Assembly: GCA_007449985.2 (NCBI GenBank)
Contig: VIIQ02000851.1
Location: 62,001 to 126,000 of the forward strand
Direction: 5' to 3'
DNA from: Desmodesmus armatus
Taxonomy: Eukaryota; Chlorophyta; Chlorophyceae; Sphaeropleales; Scenedesmaceae
DNA: 64,000 nt
A program made the translations under genes and the position numbers. Every line of letters begins with the position of its first letter. Within the stretch, counting starts at the first letter, position 1. Shown here one piece after another: positions 26,191 through 38,180 of the stretch. Under the pieces are notes generated by a model. The model had not been told where the DNA came from. It saw nothing but the letters and a program-made list of their open reading frames with translations, and did no database searches.

Positions 26191-29100
26191 CTACAGGCTG
26201 ACTGCAGCCAGCTCCGGCAGCGGCAAGCAAGGCAGCAGGTCCTCTCCAAACAGACTCAGCAGGGCCCCCAGCGTGGCATTGACATCGCTGTCCTCCCTCC
26301 AGGACTGCCCCAGCACCTCAGCAACAGACGGCTGCTGCCCTTCCTTGTCACCACTACCACCACCACCAGCAGCAGCAGCAGCTCCTCCCTGGCGGCCGCG
26401 AGGTACCAAGGCAGGAGGTCCCTTCAGCCCGGGCCGGCCACCTGCAGCACCCTGCTGCTGCATGTGCCCCTGTATCGCCTGAGCACCACCTCCACTTGCA
26501 CTGCCTGCCCCTTGGCCCTGCTGCTGCTGCGGGTCCTGCACAGCAACAGCACCCTGCTGCCCTGTTTGCTGCTGCTGCTGGGCAGCCCGCCGCTTGGCCG
26601 CAAGCAGCGTCTGCGTATACTGCTGCTGCCAGCTGCCACCCTGCGCCCCGCCAGGCCGCGGCAGCACCAGCTGCACCGGCAGCCGGCCGCGCATGTAGCC
26701 CACCAGCAAGTCATACATCGCACTCCCAACCGCAGACAGCAGGGCACCATACACCTGCCACGCCTCTGTCTTCGCTTGCTGCCGGAGCTGCCGCTGCAGA
26801 GGTGGCAGCTGCTGCTGCTGCTGCGGGGTTGGGAGGGCGCCATTGGCTGTGTCCAGTGGGATGTCTGGCTCCGCCCCTGCTATCATTGCAGGTATGAGCA
26901 CTGCTGACATGAAGGGCTCTAGGTGTGGGATCAGGAGAGTGCGCACAACCTGGGGACCCAGGGCCTGCAAAGGGGGGCACACACACAGTCTTCGACACAG
27001 CGTCAGTACGTGACGTTGACTTCACATTTCCACTGGCTCCACTGGCTACGGTTGGATGCACGCTCTCTGTCTACACCACCACACCTCAGCTGTTGAAACA
27101 TATTTCTGCATCAGAAAAGTCCTGCTGTCCATACCGCCACACGTACCTCATGTCATGCGGCTACATGCAGCACTTTGGCATACAGCAGCAGCTGACAGGG
27201 GTTTGACTGCATAACTGGCCGCGATTACAACCTCCTTGTTTGCTGATGGCAATGCCTGGGGTGTGAGAACACACACCCTAACAATAGCGCATTTTACTTT
27301 CGGCCTTGAATGGCATATAGGGTCAAGAAGCTGCTGTGACCTTGTCACCTCACCTGCAGCCCCACCACCGCCCCATACTTGCTGGTGAGGGGCTTGTCAG
27401 CGTCCAGCAGGGCCTGGGCCAGTACCCTGCACAGCCGCGGCTGCAGGTTGTGGTGGGGGGCGGCAAAGTGGCGGGAGATGGTGGCCAGCAGTGCAGCAGC
27501 CTCGCGCCTCACAGCCCAGTGGTCGTCAGAGGGGTGGCTGCCTGCAGGAGGGGAGGGACACAGCAGCGGGGCACATTTTGTACAAAGCAGTGGGGGATGC
27601 ACAGGAAGTGCAGGAGCAGGACCAAAGCCAGAAGTGGCAGACACAACGGAGCAGAGGTGTCAAGTGCAGCATGCTGAGTACCGGTGGGTTGCTGATGCTG
27701 GCGTTGGGGCAACCAATGCACGAATCGAATGCCATGTTGGGTGCTGCAAGCATAACAAGTGGGGGGCCTGGGGGGGGGGGGGGGGGCGGGCAGCCCACCA
27801 CCCTTCCTCACACTCTGACGGACTCAGTGGGGCGTAGACCTTGTGAGGAAATGGGTGCTGCAAGCATACTATACCTCACACCATGACGTGCAGGCTGTGC
27901 CGTGTACATGCTGGCAACATCGAATGCCATGTTGGGTGCTGCAGGAATACCATGTCTTACACTATCCTTGCAGGCTGTGTCGTGTACATGCTGGCGACCA
28001 TGCTCACCCAGTGTCTTGGTCACAATGCATGTCGTCACAGCCGGCAGCAGCTGCTGCAGGTACGGCGCCAAGTGCACATCTGCATTAGCCAGCAGCGCCC
28101 GGGTCAGCAGCAGCAGCCTGTGCAGCACCGTCAGGTTCATCAGGTGCTGCTTCACTCCGTCAGCTATAAACGCACACATGTAGGGCACAAGCGGGTGCAG
28201 CCCGGGATCTGAGGCCACACTAGCTAACGCCCGAGTCAGCACAGCCTGCTTGTCTGCACCACCTGCACCCCCTGCTGCGCCAGAATGACCCCCGCTGCTG
28301 CCACCAGCTGCGGCTGCAGCACCCCCAGCTGCAGGCATGAACCCAGGGAGGGACCCCTGTGGTGCAGGGGACAACAGGAGGTCCACGATGCGGTCCCAGT
28401 ATACTTGCAGCTCCCTACTGACGGCGTGCCGCAGCGGGAGCTGAAGCTGCACTGCAGCGCCTGCTATGCTGCGGGGAGAGGGGCCGACAGCGCTGCCACC
28501 GGCTCCCAGGAGCAGCTGCTGCTGGTGCTGGCCGGATGCTGATGGGGCTGAAGATCCCAGGCGGGCGCCACCGCTGGCTGCTGCTGCGGCTGAGTCGCCT
28601 GCTGCTGCAGCTGCTGAGGGGTCCAGACCTGCATGCGCGAAGCACGGTAGCGCAGCATGGCGGTGTGCACAGTTGACTGTGTTGGGGGTGTAGCAGGCCA
28701 AAACAAAAGCCACAAGAACATTCAGTTGTGTGGAAGGTGTGTGTGCTGACACAGAATGCACCTGGTGTCCATTGCCACTGGGACACACCTGCACTTTCTG
28801 CTTCATCTAGCCCCATGCAGCAGCAACATATTCGACAGCAGTAACGCCCCCAAAGCAGCACCAGGAGGATACCACGCTGTCTCACCAGCAACAGCGGCAG
28901 CAGCTGCTGCTGCTGCCGCCTCCTGCAAGCTCCCCATCCTGCCGCCCGGCCCTGGCAGCCCCAGCGGCTGCCGCCGTTTCTTAGGCAGCGGACCAGCGCT
29001 GACATTCTCTGGCAGGTCGGGCTGCACGCCGTTGATTGCTAGCCAGTGGGCGGTCACTCCAGGAATGCGAGGCAGCTTGGGCAGTGCTGTCTCTATGAGC

Positions 29101-30454
29101 TGCATGGCAGTAGGTCAAGGTCAGCACAGCATGGGGAAGCAAGCAAAAGCAGGGTGCGGGACAGCAGGCAGGACATGGTGACTGCAGGAAAGGAGGAGCA
29201 GCAGGTGATGTGACAGACGTGTATGACTCGAAGCACAGTGGGTGTGCTGATGCGACACAAAGCGCAACCACGCGCATGGTCAACAAAAAACATGTGTTTC
29301 AACACAGTTATTTTACCATGCTTGTATGTTCAGCAGATAGTGGTGGTGGGTGACACTGTTTGCCATGAAAGCATCACCCGCAGGACTGCAGTACACACCC
29401 TGCCCGTACTACAGTGCAGCTGCCGCAGCAGGTTCTTGCTGCTCCGACTGGCCCCTCTCATGGAAAACTTGGGTTGCCAGCTGCAGCAACGGACCAACAA
29501 TCTGAAATATGCAGCAGCACACCTGGTTGAAGCTGACTTCTGGGTCCTGCACATACATCAGCTCTGAGTTAGGTGCCACGCGCAGGAACTTGGCTGGATC
29601 CTTGCTGTTGAAGCCATAGACCGGCTGCAGGACAGCAGCGTAAGGGCACACATATACACAAATCATGGTTACAGCTGCAGGAATGACGCATATGAGCACA
29701 TGCCAGCCTTCTGCTTGAAGCTTGGACACATGCTGCAGGACAGAAGAAGATAGGCACATGCAGCACAGCCACCTGCATGCAGAACAGTCAGCTGCCAAGC
29801 AGCTTGGGCGGGAGATGGCTGCTGGTGTATGTGCTGTTGCAATGCCAGCAACAGGAAGAAGCCATTCAGTTGCCCTGCCACTGCTGGCAAACAAGCAGGA
29901 CACAGCGTTTACGGTATGAAGTTGTAGTGACTACGCTGCTGTGTATACAGGGGAGGGGGGGTTGACCCACCTCGACATTTCTGAGCCGGAGTGCATTGTT
30001 GATGTCTTCTGTTGTGAGCTTTGTGCGCTTGGCATGCTTGGCAAACTTGAGGGCCTCCTGCAGTAACATCACGTGCCAAGATGTGCTCTGACTTGACAAA
30101 CATGCGTAGATGTTGTGTTGCAACTGCTAGCGCAACTGCTGTTCCAGGCTGGCAGGGTGCTGGAGAAGTCGCCGGCACACCAACAGCTGCCAGTTGCCAG
30201 GAACACAAGCAGCTACCACAACAACTGAGAGATTGATTCGTGAATGTCTGTGTGGGCTGGTTGTGTGACAGACCCGCATGCTGCAGCTTGGGGGTGTTGA
30301 GTCAGGGCTGCAGGGCCGCTGTTCGCACCTGCACAACCTCCCTGAGCCTGTACTCTACATCAGGAGCCAGCGTCCGAGCTGCATCATCTGATAACCTTGT
30401 GATGTCTACGCTGTGAGCTATGGCCTTGATGCTGTCAGGCTGTATGATACTCAT
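26191..30454 (-). CDS. TAF6: Transcription initiation factor TFIID subunit 6
   Basis: TAF6 pairs with TAF9 through a histone fold inside TFIID (and in SAGA-type complexes) in the nucleus. Exons: 30454-30329, 30057-29971, 29624-29523, 29099-28886, 28628-28008, 27541-27354, 26964-26191, giving 703 residues. The histone fold spans residues 1-70, starting MSIIQPDSIKAIAHSVDI and ending EDINNALRLRNVEP, then the conserved VYGFNSKDPAKFLRV. The TAF6 signature HWLAINGVQPDLPEN is at about residues 118-132. HEAT-repeat segments follow: YWDRIVDLLLSP, HLMNLTVLHRLLLLTRALL, LLPAVTTCIVTKTLGE, DDHWAVRREAAALLATI, PLTSKYGAVVGLQALG and PHLEPFM. Ala/Gly-rich inserts at about 155-215 and a Gln-rich, Gly-rich C-terminal tail are lineage additions. 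It shares a 427-bp divergent promoter region with uL2m. The identification is very secure. Confidence 0.95.
27727..27990. repeat. Intron-internal repeats and GC-palindrome element copy in TAF6
   Basis: The TAF6 intron at 27542-28007 carries a tandemly repeated block (AATGCCATGTTGGGTGCTGC at about 27728 and 27922; a related ATGGGTGCTGCAAGCATA at 27849; GCAGGCTGTG(C/T)CGTGTACATG at 27890 and 27971). Between them, 27760-27842 is a G-run followed by a tail (CACTCTGACGGA...AGTGGGGC, 27811-27842) that also occurs at 37165-37195. Confidence 0.6.
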
Positions 30455-30881
30455 GAGCCAGCTTGCTGGAGGAACTGGGGGGTCACATACGGGCTGTGGG
30501 TAGTCCTGCTGTGTTTCTGACGTGACAGACTGGGTGAAGCAGACTTTTTGGAAGCAGCTGATTCAGTGTGTTACACCGCAGAGCACGGCATACACACCCA
30601 CTACACCGGTAGCCAAAACCTCTCTTGGTCTACTGCTTGGGTCCAAGCTGACTTGATGATACACACCAAATAACAGGTAACGATTTCCTGTGGAGATTAA
30701 CACGTTCAACATCTGTTTGCAGGTTAGATCGGCTTCTTCAAGTCTGATTTGGTCGCTAGATCACTGCTCGCATTTTACAGAAAGCGCAATCCAGCCTCTC
30801 CTGTCTGCCGAAAAGGTTCACACGGCACAAAAAATAGTCACTGACCGTGCTCAAGGAGCTGTAGCTCCCTGTAACCTCACG
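30455..30881. promoter_or_regulatory. Divergent promoter region, TAF6 / uL2m
   Basis: 427 bp separate the two start codons, so both promoters and 5' UTRs must fit here. I see no convincing TATA box. A plus-strand frame open from 30690 joins the uL2m frame, so the uL2m start could be upstream. Confidence 0.5.
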
Positions 30882-33800
30882 ATGCGACAGCAGCAGCAGA
30901 CAGCCTGCCAGCTGCTGAGATCCCTAGCAGCCGCATTGGGGAGACAACCTGCCAGCAGCAGCATTCAAACGCAGCACATTAGCACCAACCTGCAGGCCAT
31001 CGTGTCCCCAGCGCTCCAGAGGCCACAGGCACTCTTTAGTACAGCTAGCCAGCACACGCGTGAGGCTTGGCAACGTGTCTCATGCAGCTCGACACTGCAT
31101 ACGCAGCAGCAGCGGTTGCTGCAGCAGCCTTCCAGCAGCTGGCAGACTGGGCAGCAGGGATGGCAGCAGTTGCAGCAGCAGCATTGGCAGCAGCCAGGTT
31201 GGCAGCTGCTGCAAAGCCGCAGCATGGCTACGCGCGTGGAGCAGCAAGCAGCGGCCAACCCAGGTATGCACCGTAGCACATCAGCAAAGTGAGGGCCGTG
31301 CATGTTGAAATTGCATAGATACCAACACACAAGTTGTGTGTGTGCGTCCATCCCCCGTTGCTGACTCAGGTCTTGTCAATATATCTAAAGATCGCCAGGT
31401 GTCACTGCTGCTCAAGCAGTGCATGCATACCATGTGTCATAACACAATACTGCTGCTGCACAATCACTGTTGTGTCTGCAGGGCTCAAGTTCTGGCGGCC
31501 CACCAGTCCAGGCACGCGCGGGCGCGTGACCATCAATCGCATGGGCATATGGAAAGGCAGGCCCATGAAAAGCCTCAGCAAGGGAGCTACACGCATCGGC
31601 GGCAGGAACTGCTACGGCCGCATCACCGTGCGCCACAGGTGGGTCCCCATATGGATAGCAAGGGGCAAGGGCGCTATGCTATGATGCCGCAGCCCCTGTA
31701 CACAAGGCCCAAACAGCAAGTTGAAAACCCTGGGCACATGAGCAGGGCAATCTTAAATGTACAGGCAGTGATTGTACGGCGTGTGCTTCTGGCAGCCCAG
31801 CAGCATAGGGGTTTGACTGGAGTGTGACTGTCGCTACTAGGAATGACTGGTGGTAGCACAATGACGCAGTGCAGAAAGGGTGCTGGTGAGTCAGCCCTCA
31901 TCTCCTGCATCCTTACCACGCGCAACTGGCTGGCCGGCAGGCTTGCTGTGCCAGGCATTGTTGTGAGAGGTCATGCTCACGTATGCTATCATGTGGACGG
32001 GCGTTGCAGCTGTCTCGAAGCTCCCGTTGACGCAAACAGCAGTGCGTCATCTATGCCAGCAGCCGCCTGGTGTTGCCCATCACATCAACTGTGGTGAGCC
32101 ACGCCAGGCAGCTGGAGGTAGGTGGCGCACTGCTGTCTGAATCAACGCGAGTTAAGAGATAAGTGTGTACAGAAATTGATAACTTGCTGCAGAGGACACT
32201 CCTAACATGATCCTGAACACACGACCTGGCGAGGATCCACTGTCCATGCACGGCTGCTGTGGCTGCCTGTGCCTGCATGTCTCTGCATGTGTGGCTCTCA
32301 CGTCACCCTGTGTGTCCTGCAGGGGTGGTGGCCACAAGCGGCGGCTGCGCGATGTTGACTTCTTGCGGCGCAGTGAGGGTGTGGAGGGTGTCGTGGAGAG
32401 ACTGGAGTATGACCCCAACAGGACAGGCTACATTGCTCTGGTCAGGTACCCAGGTGAGCTCACACTGTCCAACTGTCAAAGGGGATGACTATTGTGTTGA
32501 ACTGTGGAGTGTGGTGGGGGTTTGTGTTGGGCAAAATGGAGCGGCTGGAGTATGACCCCAACAGGACAGGCTACATCGCCCTGGCCAGGTACCCAGGTGA
32601 GCTCACACTGTCCACTAGTCAGAGGGGGTGGGTGTTCATTTATTGGGTGGAGTGTGGTGTTGTTGTGTGCTTTAGACTTGGTGATGTAGTGTGAGCCTCA
32701 TGGTCGTGCTGTGTCGGGCCTACACCGGCGCGACTTGTTGGACCGCTGACTGCTGTTCATGTGTGTCACTTGTTGCGACTGTTGTGGACACACTGCATCC
32801 AACAAGCTCCCGCAACACATGGACTGTGTAAACATGTGTGTGAGACCGTGTGTGAGACTGAGGGGGACAATGACAGCCTCTCATATATGAAGAGCAATTT
32901 TTTTCTCAGACCAGCCTCATGTGGGTGTCGGTTTGCAGTGTGGGTTCCTGCTTGTGTAGTACCTCCACCAGCGGTATGTAGCTGCCCCTATGAAAGAAAC
33001 ACCAATCACACACAATTCATCATACAACCTGCTGATGATCTCTTATTGGATTTCTGCAAGTTTGAGGGGAGCTTCAGCGTCATTGTGTTGTGTGCTACAC
33101 CTGCAGTTGTTGATTTGTTGATGATGAGTGTGCTGACTGTGTACTGCCGCTGGAGTTGTGTCGGCAGTGGCAGACTGTGTTGCGCTTCCGTATTGTTGGT
33201 GCCTGACTATTTGCTGGTTGCAGTGCCAAGTGTTGGTTGTGGTTGTGGAGGGGTGTGGTTCGTTGCCTGTGCAGTCAAACTGCAGGGCGATGTGATGAGA
33301 TGAGTGTTGCGTGTTGCCAGCCAGCTCCCAGTGAAAGAAACACCAATCACACACAACTCAACATACACCCTGCTGATGATCTCCTTCAGGAGTTCTGCAA
33401 GTTTGAGGGGAGCTGCTGCAGGGCATATGTACACAGCGTCCATGTCACCGTGGTGATCTGCACATTGCTCTGTTTGCGCTTGTCTTGTTCTGGACTCATC
33501 AGCACTGCATGCATGTGTGCTGTCGTTGTTGTGTGCATACAGTGACTGCAGTGCTGTGGCAACAGCCCCTATTTTGTGTAACAGTCGCCACACATCAGTG
33601 GCATTGCCTGCCAGAATGCGCAAGCAGAAACCCTGGTTTTTGCACAGGCAACAAGGCCCTGATGCTCTGCACAAACGATGGTTTCAGGCTGCTGTACCCC
33701 GGCAGGCAATTTACTTGATGGGTTGCAAATGTGTCTGCCTGCAACCTTTCTTCCCCGGAATTTGGTGACCCCCACTATACTCAAGCCTACTGTACTCAAT

Positions 33801-34821
33801 ACCCACTGCTGTTGTGTGCTGTGCTGGGTGTGCAGGAGAGGGTCTACAGCAGCAGCAGGCATACAGCTACATCCTGGCGCCCCAGGGCCTGAGTCCCGGT
33901 GACGCTGTGCAGTCAGGGCCACAGGCCAGCATACGGCCAGGCAACACACTGCCGCTCAAGGTGAGACCCCTGCTGTAGCGCTGAGCTGGGACGACTAGCC
34001 CAGTGCTGTACAGTACAGTACAGTACAGTACAGTGCAGTGCAGTGCAGTGCAGTGCAGTACAGTGCAGTACAGTACAGTGCAGTGCAGTGCAGTGATGGG
34101 AGGGGATTCCAAATGTGTTCAAATTGTTACACAGCCTTTTGCACCAAACATCGAGGCTGCCTTGCTGATAGTATCGGTGATACTGGTTGGCAATGCTTTC
34201 CAAATTTTACCGCCCCCCCCCCCCCCCCATTGCTGTGCAGGATATTCCGGTAGGCATGCCTGTCCACAATGTGGAGCTTGTCCCCGGCAAGGGTGGCCAG
34301 ATCTGCAGGTCAGCGGGCTGCATGGCCACCATTGTCAACAAGCAGACGGAGCACGCCATCGTGCGCCTCCCCTCAGGTGTGCTGGGGGGTGGTGGCGGTG
34401 GTGATGGCGGGGTTGGGGTGGTGGGGTTGGGGGTGGTGGTGGGGTTGGGTTGGGGGGGGGGGGGGCGGGGGGGGAGGACTCTGCTTGAGTCGAGTATAGG
34501 TGTGCGATGTGAGGGTGGTCGGGGGGCGGGTGGAAGGGACATCCATTGACAATACCACTGACTGCGCGGATCCTCTTTGCTGGCAAAGCAGCGCTGCGCA
34601 GACACGTTGTGGTTCGGTGAAGTGCGCTTGGCTTGTTCACCCTGCCGGATTGCCTGCATTACACACATGCTCAGTGATGTGTTGACACATGGGTTGCAAC
34701 CAGCCATATTAACCCAGCAGGGCGGTCAGGATGTGTCGTAAGAGGACAGGATGGCACGTATCCTGGAGAGGATGTGCATGTGTGCGTGCTTGCCTGCATG
34801 GCTCATCTCAAGTAGCTGTCC

Positions 34822-34861
<40 letters not shown>

Positions 34862-35526
34862 AGGTGAGCAGCGGCTCATCAGCCTGAAGTGCCGGGCCAC
34901 CATTGGAGCCGTGTCCAACCCCCAGAACAAGAACCGGGTGTTTGGCAAGGCAGGAGCAAACAGGTGGAGGGGCAGGAGGCCAACGGTAGGTGCAGACTGC
35001 ATGGTTCTTTCAGAGGGGGGGGGGGTGACCTTACACGTCATGTTTCAGAAGCAACTGGCCAGCCCTCCAGGGGTTGTTGTGAGGCAGCACTCTATCATGC
35101 AGCGCTGTCAGTGGTGGTGGGGGTGGTGGCCTGTGAGGGTGTACTGTTTGTCCGCTACTGGTGTCAGCACATGCTGCATTGTGCTGTCATGTTGGGGTGG
35201 CCTGTACGGCTAGTGCTGTGGAGCCTCCAGCCCTGTTAAAGGCCTGCAGCAGCAACTTCAACACTAGTGTGGTTGGATGGTCACTCCGTCCTGAACGGGC
35301 TGTGCTGTGTCATGCTGTGCTGTGTCATGCTGTGCTGTGTCATGCTGTGCTGCGCCCAGGTGCGTGGTGTCGCCATGAACCCTGTAGACCACCCATGGGT
35401 GGAGGCACAGCAGGAGGTCGGCCCAGCTGCTCCCCCTGGGGCCTCAACTCCAAGGGCAAGAAGACACGCAAGAAGCACAAGGCCAGCAGCAAGTGGATGC
35501 TGCAGCGCAGGACCAAGCGGGGTTGA
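30882..35526 (+). CDS. Mitochondrial large-subunit ribosomal protein uL2m (frame broken in last exon)
   Basis: uL2 binds 23S-type rRNA near the peptidyl-transferase centre. Exons: 30882-31263, 31482-31638, 32323-32453, 33836-33960, 34241-34376, 34864-34985, 35360-35526. Residues 1-127 form a Gln/Ala/Arg-rich, acid-poor leader ([20 protein letters not shown]), fitting a mitochondrial transit peptide. The uL2 core follows: [161 protein letters not shown]. The last exon then shifts: after HPW the conserved [13 protein letters not shown]...KGKKTRKK is read one base out of frame, as if one G of a TGGGG run were missing. Stop at 35524-35526 is for the conserved frame. Confidence 0.92.
32396..32630 (+). 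repeat. Tandem copy of uL2m exon 3 end plus splice donor
   Basis: The exon end coding [20 protein letters not shown], its GTGAGCTCACACTGTCCA donor side and the next bases (32396-32490) are repeated at 32537-32630 with a few changes. The second copy still reads [19 protein letters not shown] but has no matching acceptor and lies in the intron. Confidence 0.8.
32990..33420 (+). repeat. Intronic duplication in uL2m, about 342-bp offset
   Basis: Block 32991-33076 (GAAAGAAACACCAATCACAC ... TGCAAGTTTGAGGGGAGCT) recurs at 33333-33418 with small changes. Both are inside the intron between 32453 and 33836 and are not needed for uL2. Confidence 0.75.
34010..34095 (+). repeat. Pentamer microsatellite (CAGTA)n/(CAGTG)n
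   Basis: About 16 pentamers alternating between CAGTA and CAGTG blocks, inside a uL2m intron. A separate 15-bp tandem repeat (GTGTCATGCTGTGCT, three copies) sits in the last intron at about 35307-35352. Confidence 0.85.
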
Positions 35527-36519
35527 GGTTGTTAGTGGTGTTTTTGTTGACCGGTTGTCTGTCGTTGGTGCCACAGAGATTGTTGGTGCAAAAGAGAGGA
35601 ATGAGCCACGTTGCGTCCAGGGTCCAGTTTTCAGGCTGTAGACGCTGCAGCACAGCAATCGGCTAGGTCAAGTGATGCTGCTGTTGTTAGCGGCTGCTGG
35701 TGCCAGGGCGTGCTGGGTGTTTGGCAAGCATGGTGGTGACTGTCCAATTGGCATGTTACTTATCTTGAGCTGTTGCCCCCAATCCTGGTGGGCTGAGTGT
35801 GGTCAGTGTGCTTCATCTGTGCATTCAGTTGGGGTGTTGAATGAGTGCCCCACTGACACCGTTTTAAGACTCATTTTTACTCGCTGCTCGGCTGCAGCTG
35901 CCACTTTGCTCACGTCTACACTTTAGTATACATAGGTGAAAACCGGGCTTGGCTGCTTCGCAGCAGCACCACCCTTCATACCCCAGGTGATCAACCTGCA
36001 ACAGCAGTAGCCAACTTGGCGTGTGCAGCACAAGAACTGCTGCGCTTCTGCACGAATACTACATTTATGATGTGATGTACGTTTCCGCAGTTTGTGTCGC
36101 CACTCACGGCATACACCGTGCACTACGTGCTGTGATCGGTACTTCCTGTAGCTGTTGCTGTGCTCTTCAACGCCAGCTGCACGCTGCAGCCCCAAAAATG
36201 TTGCTTGTTTTTTTGCAATAAGCACAATTCGCCAGCCTGGACTCCCGTAAGTCATGTTATTGCACACACTGTTGTGCTGAACCAACAGCTGGTGATGAAT
36301 CTGCAGACCATCCTGCACACTTGCTGCCGTTTGCAGCTTAGCATGCTGCAGTGGACTGCTGTGGTGTGGGCACATGCCGACACACACCGCATTCTGCAAC
36401 AACCTGTCATTGACAAGGCATGCCCTGTTACTAGGGGCAGGAGTAGTCATCGTCACTGGCATGTAGGCTGACCACTGGGCTTGCTACATGTCCCACCCAC
36501 CGGGGCGGGTATGAGCAAC

Positions 36520-36850
36520 AGGCTCCATTCAGCAAGTCGGCTACTTGCAGCTACATATGGCTACAAGCTTGTAGCTCTGGTTACGGCCACGAGGCGTGGC
36601 TGCTCACAGAACTGGCTACAAGCTACAGGATGCGGGGCTGCTGCCTGGGGGCATGTGTGGCCAGCTCCTTGGAGCTGCCTACATCTGTGTGTAGCTGGCT
36701 ACATGCCAGGCAGTGCTGCCTGCTGGCAGCACAGCTACGTGTAGCTGCATCCAGCTACAAACTGCAGCATGCAAGGGCTTTGGCTACCATAGCCAGCTAC
36801 AGGCCACAGCTGTGCTCAGCTAAAAGTGTCCAGGCAGAGGGTTTCATGTA
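36520..36850. repeat. GCTACA/TGTAGC-rich block
   Basis: More than a dozen GCTAC or GTAGC words occur in about 330 bp, on both strands (for example GGCTACAAGCTTGTAGCT, AGCTACGTGTAGCTGC). The period is irregular, so this is a motif cluster rather than a clean tandem repeat. Confidence 0.6.
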
Positions 36851-37093
36851 GCTGACCTGGGGACCCCAGGCTGGGGTCGCGTGCTGTACGACCAAATGGT
36901 TACATCTTTGAGGCATGTGCACATGCCACACAGCAAACTGTGCACATTGGGATGCTGCATCCTGTGGCTGCCGGGCAAGTCACTTGCCAGTACGGTACTG
37001 GCGAACACATGTACACAGAGAGAGACAACCACCAAAGCCAGGCAGGACAGTGCAACCGAAAAGCCCAAGCTGGTGATAGGGCCCAGAAAGTGG

Positions 37094-37196
37094 CGGGGGG
37101 GTCTGGGGGGGCGCAGCCCCCCCAGGAAAAAGCGGGGGGGCTTGGGGGGGCGCAGCCCCCCCAACACTCTGACGGAATAAGTGGGGCATAGACCTC
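37094..37196 (+). repeat. GC-palindrome element with two hairpins and conserved tail
   Basis: Two hairpins, CTGGGGGGG-CGCAG-CCCCCCCAG (37103-37125) and TTGGGGGGG-CGCAG-CCCCCCCAA (37142-37164), are followed by a tail (37165-37195) matching the copy in the TAF6 intron (27811-27841) at 28 of 31 positions. It is a dispersed repeat family in this genome. Confidence 0.7.
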
Positions 37197-37426
37197 GAGA
37201 AGTTCGGGATCACGTTATGATTTTGGTTTGGTGTGTGCACCACTATCAGCCAGAGGGCAGGAGCAGCTGACTGAGTGATGTAGTGCAAACAGGTGAAGCG
37301 ATAGCTTTGATCACACCACAAACCAGGGTGCTAAAGGGTGCTGTTTGTTAGCGCCATCAAACTAGCAGTGTTGCAAGGCCATGTACTTGGTGCGGCACTC
37401 TCTACTTGTACCTGCGCCAAGTGCTC

Positions 37427-37593
37427 GTGGCATTGGCATGCTGTGTGGTGCTGAATGCCGGTTCACCTCAGCAAGATTTGCTTATCGTGTTCTGTGAACT
37501 CGTCCAAGGTTCACAGACATGACAAGCAAATCCTGCTGAGGTGAACCCCTGGGGTAAACAAGCAAGGGACACCACCACAGCATGCCAATGCCG
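37427..37593. repeat. Long imperfect fold-back (inverted repeat)
   Basis: Left arm 37428-37500 pairs with right arm 37507-37592. The outer paired block is GGCATTGGCATGCTGTG. The inner block is GGTTCACCTCAGCA-(A/G)-GATTTGCTT, continuing to TCTGTGAAC next to a loop of about 6 nt. The arms are separated by an asymmetric bulge. It could be a MITE-type fold-back or a small-RNA precursor. Confidence 0.8.
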
Positions 37594-38180
37594 TCAGCAC
37601 CTGCAGGCGCTTTCAAAACGAGTACAGCTTGCCAAGCTGACAGTGTCATAGCGAAGGCAAATGCAGAGCTTTGAAGTGCCTGTCTGTTGCTCTAGCTTTC
37701 AAAGCGCTGGGTGTTGGACTGCGCACATGCAGCTGGCAGTTTCAGCACTGGGCCCAGGGGCTGCCACGCCAGGCTGTTATGGTAACTACCTCAGTGGTTG
37801 CATTGCAACCGTTGCTGAGCAGCATGTGTGTCACAAATGGTACACTGTGCACTGCCTATGTTGCAGGGCAAAGCACACATATCTCGGGGTTTAGCCCGGC
37901 CACATGATGTACAGCATACTCACACCGCTGATTGAGTAAGCTTGGCGTATTGCATGCCAAGAAGGGTTGTGTGCCCACATGCCAGGATGTCATCTGAGCC
38001 TGTCATTGAAAGATCACCATCATGATCAGGGATGTGCCAGGTGGTAAACACAACCTAACAATAGGTTGCAGAGATGTGTTGCTGCGCTGCTACAGCCCTG
38101 CAGTAAAAATCCTGACAGTCCAACAACATGCACATCACCGCCCATGCCCTGACACTGAACACTCCATTGTTGAACCACCC

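Larger units (their letters stand above)
35527..38180. other. Convergent intergenic region with three repeat structures
   Basis: It lies between the ends of uL2m and the Gln-rich gene. No gene is supported. It holds a GCTAC-rich block, a double GC-palindrome element and a long fold-back, each listed separately. 35527-36480 shows nothing distinctive. Confidence 0.5.
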
